The notes: generated from the letters alone by a model not told the origin. DNA of 22,271 nt from CAYSPU01 sp964432995 (GCA_964432995.1 CAYSPU010000079.1:1-22271); one strand, 5' to 3'; shown: positions 1 to 8,046, numbered from the stretch's first letter. Translations and numbers: made by a program.

Positions 1-192
1 CTTCGAGAAACCGCGTCCCGTCGGGATGCAATGAACCTCGACCGCCCTGGTCCCAGGGGGTGGCAACAGGTGGGAGGGGATCTTCATGAATCCAGGGGGG
101 AACAGGAAGAGACACAGCCCCGGGTGCACGGCTGCTTCGTCCCGGCCAACTCTCGCTTGCCTCCCCGTGGCGTTCTTCCTAACCTCAGCCGC

Positions 193-1299
193 GTGGACGC
201 CAAGGAAGCGTTGGTTGCTCTGAACCTCATCGAGCATGTCGGCCCCGTCCGGGTCCGCCAGTTACTCGATCATTTCGGAGAGGCGCCCGCCATCTTGCGC
301 GCTTCCCGTCAGGAGTTGCTCCGCGTGGCGGGGATTGGCGAGGAAACAGCCACGGCCATCGCCGGCTGGGAACAGAGCGTCGACCTCGCGGCCGAACTCG
401 AGCGCATTCGCGACTATGGCTGCCACGTTCTGATTCCGGCGGATGCCGAATACCCTCCGTTGCTGCGGGAGATTTACGATCCGCCGATTGTGCTCTATGT
501 CCGCGGCCAACTGAGTGAGCGCGACCGGGGCGGCGTGGCGATGGTCGGCTCCCGTCTGGCCAGTCACTACGGCATCGAGACCGCCCGACGCCTCTCCTAC
601 CAACTCGCCTATGCCGGCGTCACCGTCGTCAGCGGCGGCGCCCGCGGAGTCGATACCGCCGCCCACCAGGGCGCCCTCCAGGCCAAGGGACGGACCATCG
701 CCGTGCTCGGCAACGGGTTGGACTACGTTTTCCCACCGGAGAACGCGCAGTTGTACGAGCGCATCGCGAAGCAGGGGGCCGTTATCACCCAGTTCCCCTT
801 CCGGCGCAAGGCGGACAAGCAGACGTTCCCGATTCGCAATCGGATCGTGTCGGGCATGACGCTGGGCACCGTGGTCATCGAGGCCGGGATCAACAGCGGG
901 GCGCTGATCACCGCCAACATGGCCGTCGATCACGGCCGCCAGTTGTTCGCCGTGCCCGGGCGCATCGATTCGCCGCAGAGCAAGGGTTGTCATGACCTGA
1001 TCAAACAGGGCGCCAAACTGTGTGAAGGGGCGGAGGACATTCTCAGTGAATTCGAGTATCTCTTTCCGCCGCCCAACCGCCCGGCATCGCCCGCCGCCTC
1101 GGGCGTCCTTTCCACCGTCACCCTGTCCGACGCCGAGCAGAACGTCCTGGCCGCTCTGGAGGCCGACGAGCGCGGGATCGACGAGATCATCCGCGCCAGC
1201 GGCCTGCCGGCGGCGACGGTTTCCGTGACGTTGTTCGGGCTCGAGATGAAACGCCTGGTCCGCCAGTTGCCGGGAAAGAGGTTCGTGCGGAACCGGTGA
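193..1299 (+). CDS. dprA: DNA processing protein DprA (Smf)
   Basis: DprA binds incoming single-stranded DNA and loads RecA during natural transformation; it acts in the cytoplasm. The protein opens with helix-hairpin-helix-like sequence (VGPVRVRQLLDHFG, then RVAGIGEETA). The central Rossmann-like DprA domain follows, with MVGSRLASHYG, the SGGARGVDTAAHQGAL signature, LGNGLDYVFPPEN, the FPIRNRIVSG and SGALITA motifs and AVPG. The last 60 residues or so form a DprA-type winged helix (DEIIRASGLPAATVSVTLFGLE). The frame is open from position 31, but the first 54 codons read like noncoding DNA and family similarity begins at the GTG at 193 (VDAKEALVALNL), which I chose although no clear Shine-Dalgarno is visible. 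Length of 368 aa is normal. It stands alone and converges on the next gene. Family assignment is secure; the start is uncertain. Confidence 0.95.
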   Translation: MDAKEALVALNLIEHVGPVRVRQLLDHFGEAPAILRASRQELLRVAGIGEETATAIAGWEQSVDLAAELERIRDYGCHVLIPADAEYPPLLREIYDPPIVLYVRGQLSERDRGGVAMVGSRLASHYGIETARRLSYQLAYAGVTVVSGGARGVDTAAHQGALQAKGRTIAVLGNGLDYVFPPENAQLYERIAKQGAVITQFPFRRKADKQTFPIRNRIVSGMTLGTVVIEAGINSGALITANMAVDHGRQLFAVPGRIDSPQSKGCHDLIKQGAKLCEGAEDILSEFEYLFPPPNRPASPAASGVLSTVTLSDAEQNVLAALEADERGIDEIIRASGLPAATVSVTLFGLEMKRLVRQLPGKRFVRNR

Positions 1300-1464
1300 A
1301 CTGGAAATGGCGGCGGCCGCCGCCCGGCAGCGGGCTGCGCCCGTCTCGGGCGCAGGGAGTGTCGCGGCGGAGTAACGCTCCGATTTCAGCGGGCTGTCCT
1401 CGTCTGGTCGGGCGTTCCTGCGGGCGGGTCTTTGCTGACAGGTGCGTACTCCCTTGCGGCGCCC

Positions 1465-1553
1465 TCGGAGAGGTCGCCCTACCTTGTGGGTATGAGGTGC
1501 AAGGTGGGGCGCGCGCTCCTCCGCGCGCCACCTTCGGAGAGGTCGCCCTACCT
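1465..1553. repeat. 20-bp direct repeats flanking a GC-rich hairpin
   Basis: An identical 20-bp sequence (TCGGAGAGGTCGCCCTACCT) occurs at 1465-1484 and 1534-1553. Between the copies is a strong stem-loop: GGCGCGCG at 1508-1515 pairs with CGCGCGCC at 1522-1529, and the stem extends outward through AAGGTGG/CCACCTT with a two-base bulge. The second copy contains the TAG stop of the convergent gene on the minus strand (1548-1550). This resembles a dispersed intergenic repeat; the rest of the dprA downstream gap (1300-1464) shows only GC-rich low-complexity sequence and no gene. Confidence 0.7.
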
Positions 1554-3893
1554 GTACAGAAGACAGCCCTCCCGCCGCTTGCGGAAGGCGTTCAGATCCT
1601 CGGTCCAGAGGGCTTTGATTTCGCGCAACGACTTGCCGGTGCGGATCGCCTCGAGCGTGGGCGCGTGCTCGAGCAGGTGCCGCGTCTTGTCCAGGGCGAA
1701 CTGCTGCGGGTAGAGCCGCTGGAGAGCGAGAGCGATCTGGATTCCGACATCCACGGCGGCCAGGGCGTCGCGGTCGGTCACCACCAGGTACACGCCGCCG
1801 CACTCCTGCCCCTGGAACGTGCTGGCCCGCGGAGTGAACCGGATCGGCACAAACCGGATCCCCGGCAAGCCAGCCTGATTCAGTTCCCTGGCGAATGCCA
1901 CATCGCGGACGTAGGGCGCGCCCACCACTTCGAACGGCGTGTCGGTGCCGCGCCCGACGGACACCGCGCTTTCGAGCAGGCCGATCCCCGGGTAGAGCGT
2001 TGCCTCCGTCAGGTTCCGCATGTTCGGCGAGGGATTCGTCCACGGCAGACCGGTCTCGTCCAGCCACTGGCCCCGTTCCCAGCCCTGCACCGGTATCACC
2101 GTCAGATCCGCCTTCCAGCCGCGCTCGCTGTTCAACAGCCGCGCCAATTCGCCCACCGTCAGCCCGTGTCGCAGCGGCAAGGAGTGAAATGCGACAAACG
2201 TGCTCGCGCCGCGGTGCACCGGGCCTTCCACCGCCTTGCCGTTGATCGGGTTCACGCGATCGAGCACGATGAACTTGATTCGGGCCTTGGCCGCGGCTTC
2301 CAGGCAGAGCCCCATGGTCGAGATGTAGGTGTAGAAACGGCAGCCGATGTCCTGCACGTCGAACACGAGGGCGTCCAAGTCCTTGAGTTGTGCGGGCGTG
2401 GGCGCGCGGTTCTTCCCGTAGAGGCTGTGCACCGGCAATCCCGTCGGCTGGTCCACGCTGTCGCCCACGTCGGCGTCCTGCTCGCCACGAATACCGTGTT
2501 CCGGACTGAACAACGCTGTGAGCCGAACCTCGGGGGCTTGGCGCAGCAGGTCGATGGTGGGACTCCGCTCGCGGTCGTGGCCGGTGTGGTTGGTGATGAG
2601 GCCGACCCGCAGCCCGCGCAGCGGTGCATACTGTCTTTGGACGAGGGTATCCACGCCGTTGCGGACGGTTGCGGCGCGCGCGGCGCCCGAACGACCGCCG
2701 GCATCCTCCAACCGCGGCAGCGCTCCCGGCACATAGACATAGTTGTAGTCGGCAACCGCCTCGGCGGCGAGAGTCCCCAGCCGGTTGCGCAGCGCCAGCA
2801 CGCTCCCGTCTTCGGTCGGGTGGTTTCGATTGGACAGGAAAACCAGGAAGGCCTCCGCGAACGGATCGATCCAGAGCGAAGTGCCGGTCCAACCAGTGTG
2901 CCCGTAGGAACCGATGGGGAAGAACCGACCTCGAGGGCCGGCGTAGGCCGAGTCGATGTCCCAGCCGAGGCCGCGCCGCTCCTGCACGCCCCCGGGCGTT
3001 TGGACGCTCGTCATCAAACGCACCGTCTCCACCCGGAACAGGCGGGTGCGGTCCAACTGCCCGCGATTCAAGAACATTCGGGCGTAGCGCGCCAGATCCG
3101 CCGCCGTCGTGAAGAGCCCGGCGTGTCCGGCGACACCCCCCATCCGCCGCGCCGTCGGATCGTGCACGACGCCGCGGAGGACAACATTGGTCTCTTTTTC
3201 CGTGGGCGCGATCCGCGACAGCTTGAGGCGCGACGGCAGAAAACCGGTGTCCACCATCTTCAGCGGACGGTAGATCTCGCGTTCGGCGAACTCGTTCAGC
3301 TTCTTGCCAGACACGCGACGCACGATCTCTCCCAGCAGGATGAAGTTCACGTCGCTGTAGCGGAACGCGGATCCCGGGGGTGCGGTCGGTTTCTCGGCGC
3401 AAGCCAGCTCGATCCCCCGCTCGTAACCGGACCACGCCGAGCCGGCGGAAATCCCGGGGCGCAATCCCGACGTATGCGTCAGCAGGTGGCGAACGGTCAC
3501 CTTCTCCCGGCCGTCACCGGTGAATTCCGGCAGATAGCGGGCCACCGGCGCATCCAACGACACCCGGCCGCGCTCAACCAACAACATCACCGCCGGAGTC
3601 GTGGCCACCACCTTCGTCAGCGACGCCGCATCGAAGATGGTGTTCTCGGTCATCCCTTCCTCGATGGGAACGAGCGCGCGCTTGCCGTAAGCCTTGTGGT
3701 AGCGGACGCCGCCTCGTTCAAACCACAGCACGCCGCCCGGACAGGAATGCGCCGCGACGGCGGCGGCGATGGCCGCGTCCATCTCCGCCAGCTTGTCGGA
3801 GCGAAACGGCGCCGCCGCTCGAGCGACTGCCGGAGGGCCCATCAAACTCGCGGCCACCAGGATCACCCAGAACGCTATGCCTCGTGTCGTCAT
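1548..3893 (-). CDS. Exported serine hydrolase (AmiE/beta-lactamase fold) fused to NamZ-type exo-N-acetylmuramidase (DUF1343)
   Basis: Two enzymes are in one chain. Residues 1-27 form a signal peptide (MTTR, then a hydrophobic stretch, ARA-AAP). Residues about 30-390 are a serine beta-lactamase-fold domain with SLTK (Ser91, Lys94), YSDVN (179-183) and HTG (332-334). Residues about 410-781 are a DUF1343/NamZ domain (GLITNHTG, SPEHG at 463-467, GLPVHSLYG, DVQDIGCRFYTY, LDRVNPING, SPNMRNL). Known biology: in Bacillus subtilis, AmiE (beta-lactamase fold) removes peptides from MurNAc and NamZ releases terminal MurNAc, from genes in one cluster with nagZ. I infer that this protein does both steps in the periplasm for peptidoglycan recycling. 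The ATG at 3893 starts directly at the signal peptide; an in-frame ATG at 3935 would add 14 residues. It could be lipidated or soluble; no lipobox is seen. Confidence 0.88.
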   Translation of the reverse strand: MTTRGIAFWVILVAASLMGPPAVARAAAPFRSDKLAEMDAAIAAAVAAHSCPGGVLWFERGGVRYHKAYGKRALVPIEEGMTENTIFDAASLTKVVATTPAVMLLVERGRVSLDAPVARYLPEFTGDGREKVTVRHLLTHTSGLRPGISAGSAWSGYERGIELACAEKPTAPPGSAFRYSDVNFILLGEIVRRVSGKKLNEFAEREIYRPLKMVDTGFLPSRLKLSRIAPTEKETNVVLRGVVHDPTARRMGGVAGHAGLFTTAADLARYARMFLNRGQLDRTRLFRVETVRLMTSVQTPGGVQERRGLGWDIDSAYAGPRGRFFPIGSYGHTGWTGTSLWIDPFAEAFLVFLSNRNHPTEDGSVLALRNRLGTLAAEAVADYNYVYVPGALPRLEDAGGRSGAARAATVRNGVDTLVQRQYAPLRGLRVGLITNHTGHDRERSPTIDLLRQAPEVRLTALFSPEHGIRGEQDADVGDSVDQPTGLPVHSLYGKNRAPTPAQLKDLDALVFDVQDIGCRFYTYISTMGLCLEAAAKARIKFIVLDRVNPINGKAVEGPVHRGASTFVAFHSLPLRHGLTVGELARLLNSERGWKADLTVIPVQGWERGQWLDETGLPWTNPSPNMRNLTEATLYPGIGLLESAVSVGRGTDTPFEVVGAPYVRDVAFARELNQAGLPGIRFVPIRFTPRASTFQGQECGGVYLVVTDRDALAAVDVGIQIALALQRLYPQQFALDKTRHLLEHAPTLEAIRTGKSLREIKALWTEDLNAFRKRREGCLLYR

Positions 3894-4012
3894 TCCTGCC
3901 GCTTTGGACCGGCCGCCGCTCCGTGGGAATTGCATGGGTCTGGCTTAGCGGGGCTGCGAGTCGGAACCAAGCTAAAACCGTCTGCCCGGCGCTTGAAAAG
4001 ACATGATGGCTC

Positions 4013-4405
4013 TCAGAACCCCTCAACCCTCAGACCCGGCACGCGACTGAATTCGCCTTGGTTGCTTGTCACCAAGCCGAAGCCATGGGCGAGAGCCGTG
4101 GCGGCAATCCACATGTCGTTGGCACCGATCAGTTGGCCTTTGACAGAGAGAGCTCGGTAAACCTCGCCGTAGCGCCAGGCAATCTCGGCCGTCCATGGGA
4201 GAACGGGATACGGCCGGCAGAGACGCTCCCAATCGCTGCGAGCGCTGGCAGACTGGCCGCACGCCAGTTCCCCAACCACGGTGAAGGTGATGAAAAACGT
4301 CTCGTTCGCTCGCTGGGCGAGAAAGCCATCCGCCCGTGCGGACACTCCGCGTCGTGCCTCACGCTCGGCGAGTATCACAAAGCTAGTGTCGAGAATCAGG
4401 CCCAT
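4013..4405 (-). CDS. vapC: PIN-domain ribonuclease toxin, VapC family
   Basis: A 130-aa PIN domain, the usual length for VapC. The acidic metal-binding residues expected of the fold are visible: Asp6 in LILDTSFVIL, Glu in VGELACGQ, and Asp in GANDMWIAATAL, followed by the terminal TSNQGEF motif that usually reads T-N-x-x-D/E-F. VapC toxins cut tRNA or rRNA; the target cannot be read from sequence. Its ATG overlaps the end of the antitoxin gene by 10 bases (4396-4405), so the two are translationally coupled. The stop lies 77 bp or more from the neighbouring exported hydrolase, which is separately transcribed. Confidence is high for the PIN fold and good for the TA role because of the partner. 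Confidence 0.9.
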   Translation of the reverse strand: MGLILDTSFVILAEREARRGVSARADGFLAQRANETFFITFTVVGELACGQSASARSDWERLCRPYPVLPWTAEIAWRYGEVYRALSVKGQLIGANDMWIAATALAHGFGLVTSNQGEFSRVPGLRVEGF

Positions 4406-4635
4406 GGGCTGTCAGGCGCTGGGTCATGCTTGACTGCTTCTTCCACGGAGTCGAGGTAGGATTCGCTCACGCCGCTGCCGCCGGAACGGTAGTAGGCCCT
4501 CAGGCTCTCTCCCGTCAGCGGAGACTCCGCAAACTCCGCTCTCCGAACGACTTCCGAAAAGGACTCACCCGACTTCTTCGCGGCCCGGAGTCTTTCGTAG
4601 GCGTCCAGTTCCAGCGTGATGGTCTTGGTTGCCAT
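4396..4635 (-). CDS. vapB: VapB-type antitoxin (PF02697-like)
   Basis: A 79-aa protein beginning MATKTITLELDAYERLRAAK and continuing KSGESFSEVVRR, the ribbon-helix-helix-like pattern of the VAPB_antitox family. The acidic C-terminal half (ESYLDSVEEAVKHD) is the region that would wrap the PIN toxin. I chose the ATG at 4635 because family similarity starts there and a promoter sits immediately upstream; an in-frame GTG at 4650 would lie inside that promoter. It is the first gene of the two-gene operon with vapC and probably autorepresses it, as is usual for type II modules. Confidence 0.88.
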   Translation of the reverse strand: MATKTITLELDAYERLRAAKKSGESFSEVVRRAEFAESPLTGESLRAYYRSGGSGVSESYLDSVEEAVKHDPAPDSPWA

Positions 4636-4641
4636 GCACGA

Positions 4642-4669
4642 AAGATACACGAAGGCACCAGGCGGTCAA
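4642..4669 (-). promoter_or_regulatory. Sigma70-like promoter of vapBC, probably giving a leaderless mRNA
   Basis: On the minus strand TTGACC (4664-4669) and TATCTT (4642-4647) are separated by 16 bp, five and four of six matches to the housekeeping consensus. Only six bases separate the -10 box from the vapB ATG, so transcription would start at or next to the start codon. No Shine-Dalgarno is present. Leaderless initiation is an inference. Confidence 0.55.
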
Positions 4670-4681
4670 TCACCCGCGGGG

Positions 4682-4832
4682 CCGGTCAGAGGTGACCGGG
4701 CGCTGCTTGGCACTGCCCTCAATCCGCCTGCCCAGCCCTTCGGGGCGCGGGTCTTCTGACCTGCAGCACCAATCTGGGTTGAGGACAGTGTTTTGCTGCG
4801 CCTCAGAAGAGCCGCGGTCCGGGGGCAGTGCC
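4682..4832. repeat. Nested inverted repeats in the vapBC / PQQ-gene intergenic region
   Basis: The 4636-4939 interval has no gene but contains structure. A 7-bp stem with a 4-base loop lies at 4682-4699 (CCGGTCA GAGG TGACCGG). Downstream, GGCACTGCC (4709-4717) is the exact complement of GGCAGTGCC (4824-4832), and inside that pair a 22-base arm at 4747-4768 matches the complement of 4794-4815 at 18 of 22 positions. Together they could fold into one arm about 120 bases long. It resembles a dispersed intergenic repeat; no ORF or transposase is associated. Confidence 0.6.
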
Positions 4833-4939
4833 GAGACACGCCCGAGGTGCCCCCCCACGCCCATCCTGAGATGCCACGTCTCATGAGAGTTTCCGTTCGC
4901 GACTTCCAGCGCGGCGCGTAGAGTTTGCGTGTCGTGCCC

Positions 4940-6517
4940 ATGACCGCAACGCCTGTTCACCGCGCCTCGCTGCTCCGCCGGAGTCGCCGTCGCCGACTTC
5001 GGACGGTTCTGCTTGCGGTTCTGGCCCTGAGCTTGGCCGGTCGGGCGCACGCGGACTGGCCCATGCTCGGCGGCGGACCGGCCCATACCGGTCATTCGAC
5101 CAACCTCATCCAACCCCCCTTCCGCCTGGCCTGGGTGCGCCACTTCCCCGGCGAACGACTCGCTACCGCCATGGAACCCATCGTGGCCGATGGTCGCGTC
5201 TTCATCGCCACGCACGCCGGAGGAATCGTTGCACTCGACGCGGAGTCGGGCGAACTGCTCTGGCGACGACAGGGGGACGCCCCCTTCCTCCAGTCGCCGG
5301 CCTGGGGCGCAGGCCTCGTGATGGCGGCCGGCGCGGACGGTTCCGTCTACGCCCTCGAGGCTGCGACCGGCCAACTCCGCTGGTCCCTGGCCGCCCCCGG
5401 GGGCTTCGCCGCCGCACCCGCACTCGACCACAACACTCTGCACCTCGGAACCCGCACGGGCCAGTTCCTGGCCGTCTCTCTCGTGGATGGCGCCATCCGC
5501 TGGCGCGCGGAATGGGGCGTTCCAATTCGTCAGACCGCCGCCGTGCTCGACGGCCGCGTCTACGTGACCGCCGAAGACCTGCGGGTGCACTGCCTGGAAG
5601 CCGCGACCGGCGCGGAGCGCTGGACCTCGCTGCCGTTGGCCGGGCAATCCGCCCGGGACTATCCCCCTGTCGTGTTCTCAACCAGCAACGGCCGGCGCTA
5701 CGTGATCGTGCGCACCAACCCCTCGTTGAACATGGCGCAACGGATAAGCCGCGACCGCCAGCTCCTCGCACGCAACGCCGGAGCCGATGACCGCGATTGG
5801 CGGAAGCTCGATGCCTGGCTCAAGAGCGACGCGGCGCGCGGCAACGAAGAACTGTGGCGCAGAGAACAGGAAACCGTCGCGAAGTACCTGCGGGACCGGC
5901 GCGAGGCGCAGAGCTTCTTCGTGCTGGACGCGGAAACGGGAGGAGAACCGTCGACCCCGCCCGTGCTCTGGATCGGTGGCTGCCAAGGCGTGGGCGCGCC
6001 GCCGGCCGTGACGGCTTCCGGTGAACTCCTGGTCTTCCACCGCAGCGCTTACGGTAACTGGAATCACGGCGTCGCACCCATGGTCGCGCTCGGTGTACTG
6101 GACCTCAGTGCGAACCGCATCCAACCGCTCTTCCATCGCCAAGGGGCGCAACCGCCCTGGAATCACTTCTGGGGGACTGCGGACGAGAGCCAGCACTTCC
6201 AGGTTGCCGGCGCCACCGCCCTCATCGTCCACCAGGGGACTCTCAGCGGCTTCGACTTGGAATCACGAAATCTGTTCTCCATCTGGGGCGACCGGGACAC
6301 CTACGGCGGTTTGCGCAACCCGTCGTGGGCGCGCAACGAATGGCACGGGCCCGGGCGTGGGGGCGTCGCGGTCGTCGGCCGACGCCTCTACTGGCTGACG
6401 GGTAGTCGAATTCTCTGCTTGGTCTCGGGCGAGTCCGGCCCGCATGCCGAGGACCGGCCGGCGACGGGGAGCGAGCCGACCGCACGACTTCCGAGGCTGG
6501 CCGGAAGCCCCACCCAG
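4940..6517 (+). CDS. Exported PQQ-type beta-propeller protein, N-terminal part (runs into assembly gap)
   Basis: The ATG at 4940 opens a signal peptide with a very basic n-region (LLRRSRRRRLRTVLL) and an AHA-DW cleavage site. The mature part starts WPMLGGGPAHTGHS, typical of PQQ-binding-like propellers, and carries successive blades with A/V-L-D-A-x-T/S-G-x-x-x-W signatures: ALDAESGELLWRR, ALEAATGQLRWS, VSLVDGAIRWRA and CLEAATGAERWTS. It lacks obvious dehydrogenase catalytic motifs, so it is better read as a periplasmic or outer-membrane-associated propeller than as a quinoprotein enzyme. An upstream in-frame TTG at 4925 is less likely. The frame stays open to the 10-N gap; residues before the gap (RPATGSEPTARLPRLAG) look like an interdomain linker. 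The ORF 6664-7677 is probably its C-terminal half. Confidence 0.85.
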
Positions 6518-6527
6518 NNNNNNNNNN
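6518..6527. other. Assembly gap (10 N)
   Basis: Ten undetermined bases break the PQQ-propeller gene. The true gap length is unknown, so the apparent frame change across it is not meaningful. Confidence 0.98.
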
Positions 6528-6663
6528 CGTCGAGGGCGACATCACGAAGCAAGCCGTGGACGCCATCGTGAACGCGGCGAACAGCACGTTGCTCGGCGGT
6601 GGCGGAGTCGACGGTGCGATCCATCGCGCGGCCGGTCCGGAGTTGCTGGCCGAATGCCGGACA
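6528..6663 (+). other. Macrodomain N-terminal fragment, out of context
   Basis: Directly right of the gap the sequence encodes VEGDITKQAVDAIVNAAN followed by STLLGGGGVDGAIHRAAGP and ELLAECRT. This is the first third of an ADP-ribose-binding macrodomain (YmdB/O-acetyl-ADP-ribose deacetylase type), including the Asn and Gly-rich ligand loop. In the family ECRT continues with a Gly-Cys-x-Thr-Gly segment; here similarity stops at about 6663 and an unrelated helical protein begins in the same frame. The fragment lacks the second half of the fold and cannot be functional alone. Its length of about 136 bases is similar to a read or k-mer, which suggests a chimeric contig end. Confidence 0.75.
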
Positions 6664-7677
6664 CGCCTGGTCACGGCGGTCGAAGAAGCACTGAGCCGGG
6701 AGTGGGCGCCCCTGTTCATCGAGCCCGGCCTGGCCGGACGCGAGTTCTTCTTCGAGCAGAGTGGCGATCTGTTCGAGGCCTTGGCCTGGGCCTGGCCCCA
6801 TCTGCCCCCTTCCCTGCAGGCCGCCGTCGCCGCCCGACTGGACCTCGAATGGACGCGACACCCACCGTTCTCGCGGGAAGCCTGGTACGCCCTGAACGCC
6901 GGCGAGCGCCGCGAACTGTTCGCCGTCCCGGCGGAATCGTTGTCGCGCCTCGGACACGATCGACCGTTCCATCCCTTCGGCAACGCCGCCGCCGTCTGGC
7001 GCTACGCCGAGCGCTGCGGACAACGCGAGCGCGTGGTCGCCGTTTGGCCGAAGATTCGATCCGCCTTCGAGGACTGGCGAAAGACGAACTGGCGATTGGA
7101 TCCCGCTCGGGGAGACCTCCACGCAAACCGGTATTTGAGCTCCCTGATGGCAACCGCCGCTGTGGCCGAGTGGGCTGGGGACTCGGAGACTGCCCAGGCG
7201 GCAACCCGGTTGCTGGACGAGTCACTGCCGGCGCTCGTAGCCGCATGGAACCGTGCGGCCAGCGAGACGGCCCCAGGGACTTTCCAGGGCGCTGGCGAAC
7301 TGGACCCGTTCATCGGCGGCGGCAAAGCGTTCTTCTTCCGCGTCGCGCCGCATCGGCACAAGATCGCGCTGTTTCACGAGTTGAGCCCCGAACTCGCCCA
7401 ACGGGTGCGAGACCATGCGCGCGACTCGGTGACCAAGGTCTGGGACGCGTTCCAGGCCCTCGAACAAACCTGGTGGGTTGTGGGTGAAGAACGCCAGGTG
7501 CATTTCGGAGAGAACTACATCGACCCGCCGGACCTGGCGCGGGATGGGTTCTGTGCGTTGGCCTGGTTGCGAGGGGCACCGCCCGAAGCCCTCGCCCGCC
7601 GGGTGGATCTGCCCTTCTGCCGGGCGGACCTGTTTCACATCCTCAAGCTGGCGCTGGTGCTCGAGGCGTGGAAGTGA
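6664..7677 (+). CDS. Helical C-terminal region, probably of the interrupted PQQ-propeller protein
   Basis: About 337 residues starting near RLVTAVEEALSREWAPL and continuing GLAGREFFFEQSGDLFEA, LAWAWPHLPPSLQ and HPPFSREAWYALN. It is rich in aromatic residues and predicted helices, without membrane segments or a signal peptide of its own. The sequence suggests an alpha-helical (alpha/alpha-toroid-like) domain. I infer it is the C-terminal half of the propeller gene upstream because it has no start signal, follows the gap on the same strand, and the first half ends in a linker. The frame is fused to the macrodomain fragment, so a gene caller could report a false macrodomain protein starting at the GTG at 6556. 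The TGA stop is at 7675. Function is not known. Confidence 0.65.
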   Translation, partial: RLVTAVEEALSREWAPLFIEPGLAGREFFFEQSGDLFEALAWAWPHLPPSLQAAVAARLDLEWTRHPPFSREAWYALNAGERRELFAVPAESLSRLGHDRPFHPFGNAAAVWRYAERCGQRERVVAVWPKIRSAFEDWRKTNWRLDPARGDLHANRYLSSLMATAAVAEWAGDSETAQAATRLLDESLPALVAAWNRAASETAPGTFQGAGELDPFIGGGKAFFFRVAPHRHKIALFHELSPELAQRVRDHARDSVTKVWDAFQALEQTWWVVGEERQVHFGENYIDPPDLARDGFCALAWLRGAPPEALARRVDLPFCRADLFHILKLALVLEAWK

Positions 7678-7771
7678 GGCCGTCCTTGCCACATCACTGC
7701 GCCATCTGCTCGGCTGGAGGAAACCGGCGACCGCTCCGTCTCGTCTGGTCCAGCCCAGAGCGCGGCAGGGT

Positions 7772-7811
7772 CGTACCGATGAATCGTGCATATGCACGAT
7801 TCATCGGTACG
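7772..7811. repeat. Perfect 40-bp palindrome with no spacer
   Basis: Bases 7772-7791 are exactly the reverse complement of 7792-7811; the centre is CATATG and the outer end CGTACCGATG. Symmetry stops immediately outside. It is more AT-rich than the flanks. No T-run follows on either strand, so it is not a typical intrinsic terminator. It may be an operator, a cruciform-forming element or a fold-back artefact. Confidence 0.9.
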
Positions 7812-8046
7812 CGAATGGCCGGTTGCACACGCGCCGGGCACTCGGTTCAGCACCGCATTCGCGTGCCTCCCGTTGAGGGCGGACACGAGCTTGCAGCGTC
7901 CAACGTTGAGCTGGAACCCCTGTTTAGTGTTCGACGTTCGCGCTCTCGGGCGCCCGGTTTCTTCACTCGCCTTGAGCCCTGGAATGTGGTGAACTCCAGG
8001 GTGAAATCCCGGCGTCGCCGCTGACCGGCGCGAGGCTTCGGGCGGG

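Noticed and set aside
31..192. N-terminal extension of dprA
   Set aside because: The 54 codons have no family similarity and contain repeat-like G runs; the GTG at 193 fits the family start.
262..3435. A 1057-codon open frame on the minus strand
   Set aside because: It spans dprA and the NamZ fusion in other frames, is dominated by Arg/Gly/Ala and matches no family; a GC-rich shadow.
2630..3900. An antibiotic-resistance beta-lactamase
   Set aside because: The domain is fused to NamZ and follows the AmiE/esterase-type motif set; resistance is not supported.
1296..4160. A 954-codon open frame on the plus strand
   Set aside because: It is antisense to the NamZ fusion, whose frame has a signal peptide and intact catalytic motifs.
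7773..7810. An intrinsic terminator for the PQQ gene
   Set aside because: The palindrome has no loop and no T-run on either side.
7971..8040. A cobalamin riboswitch upstream of the sigma gene
   Set aside because: Only part of the core looks similar, other conserved elements are not found, and the downstream gene is not a B12-related gene.
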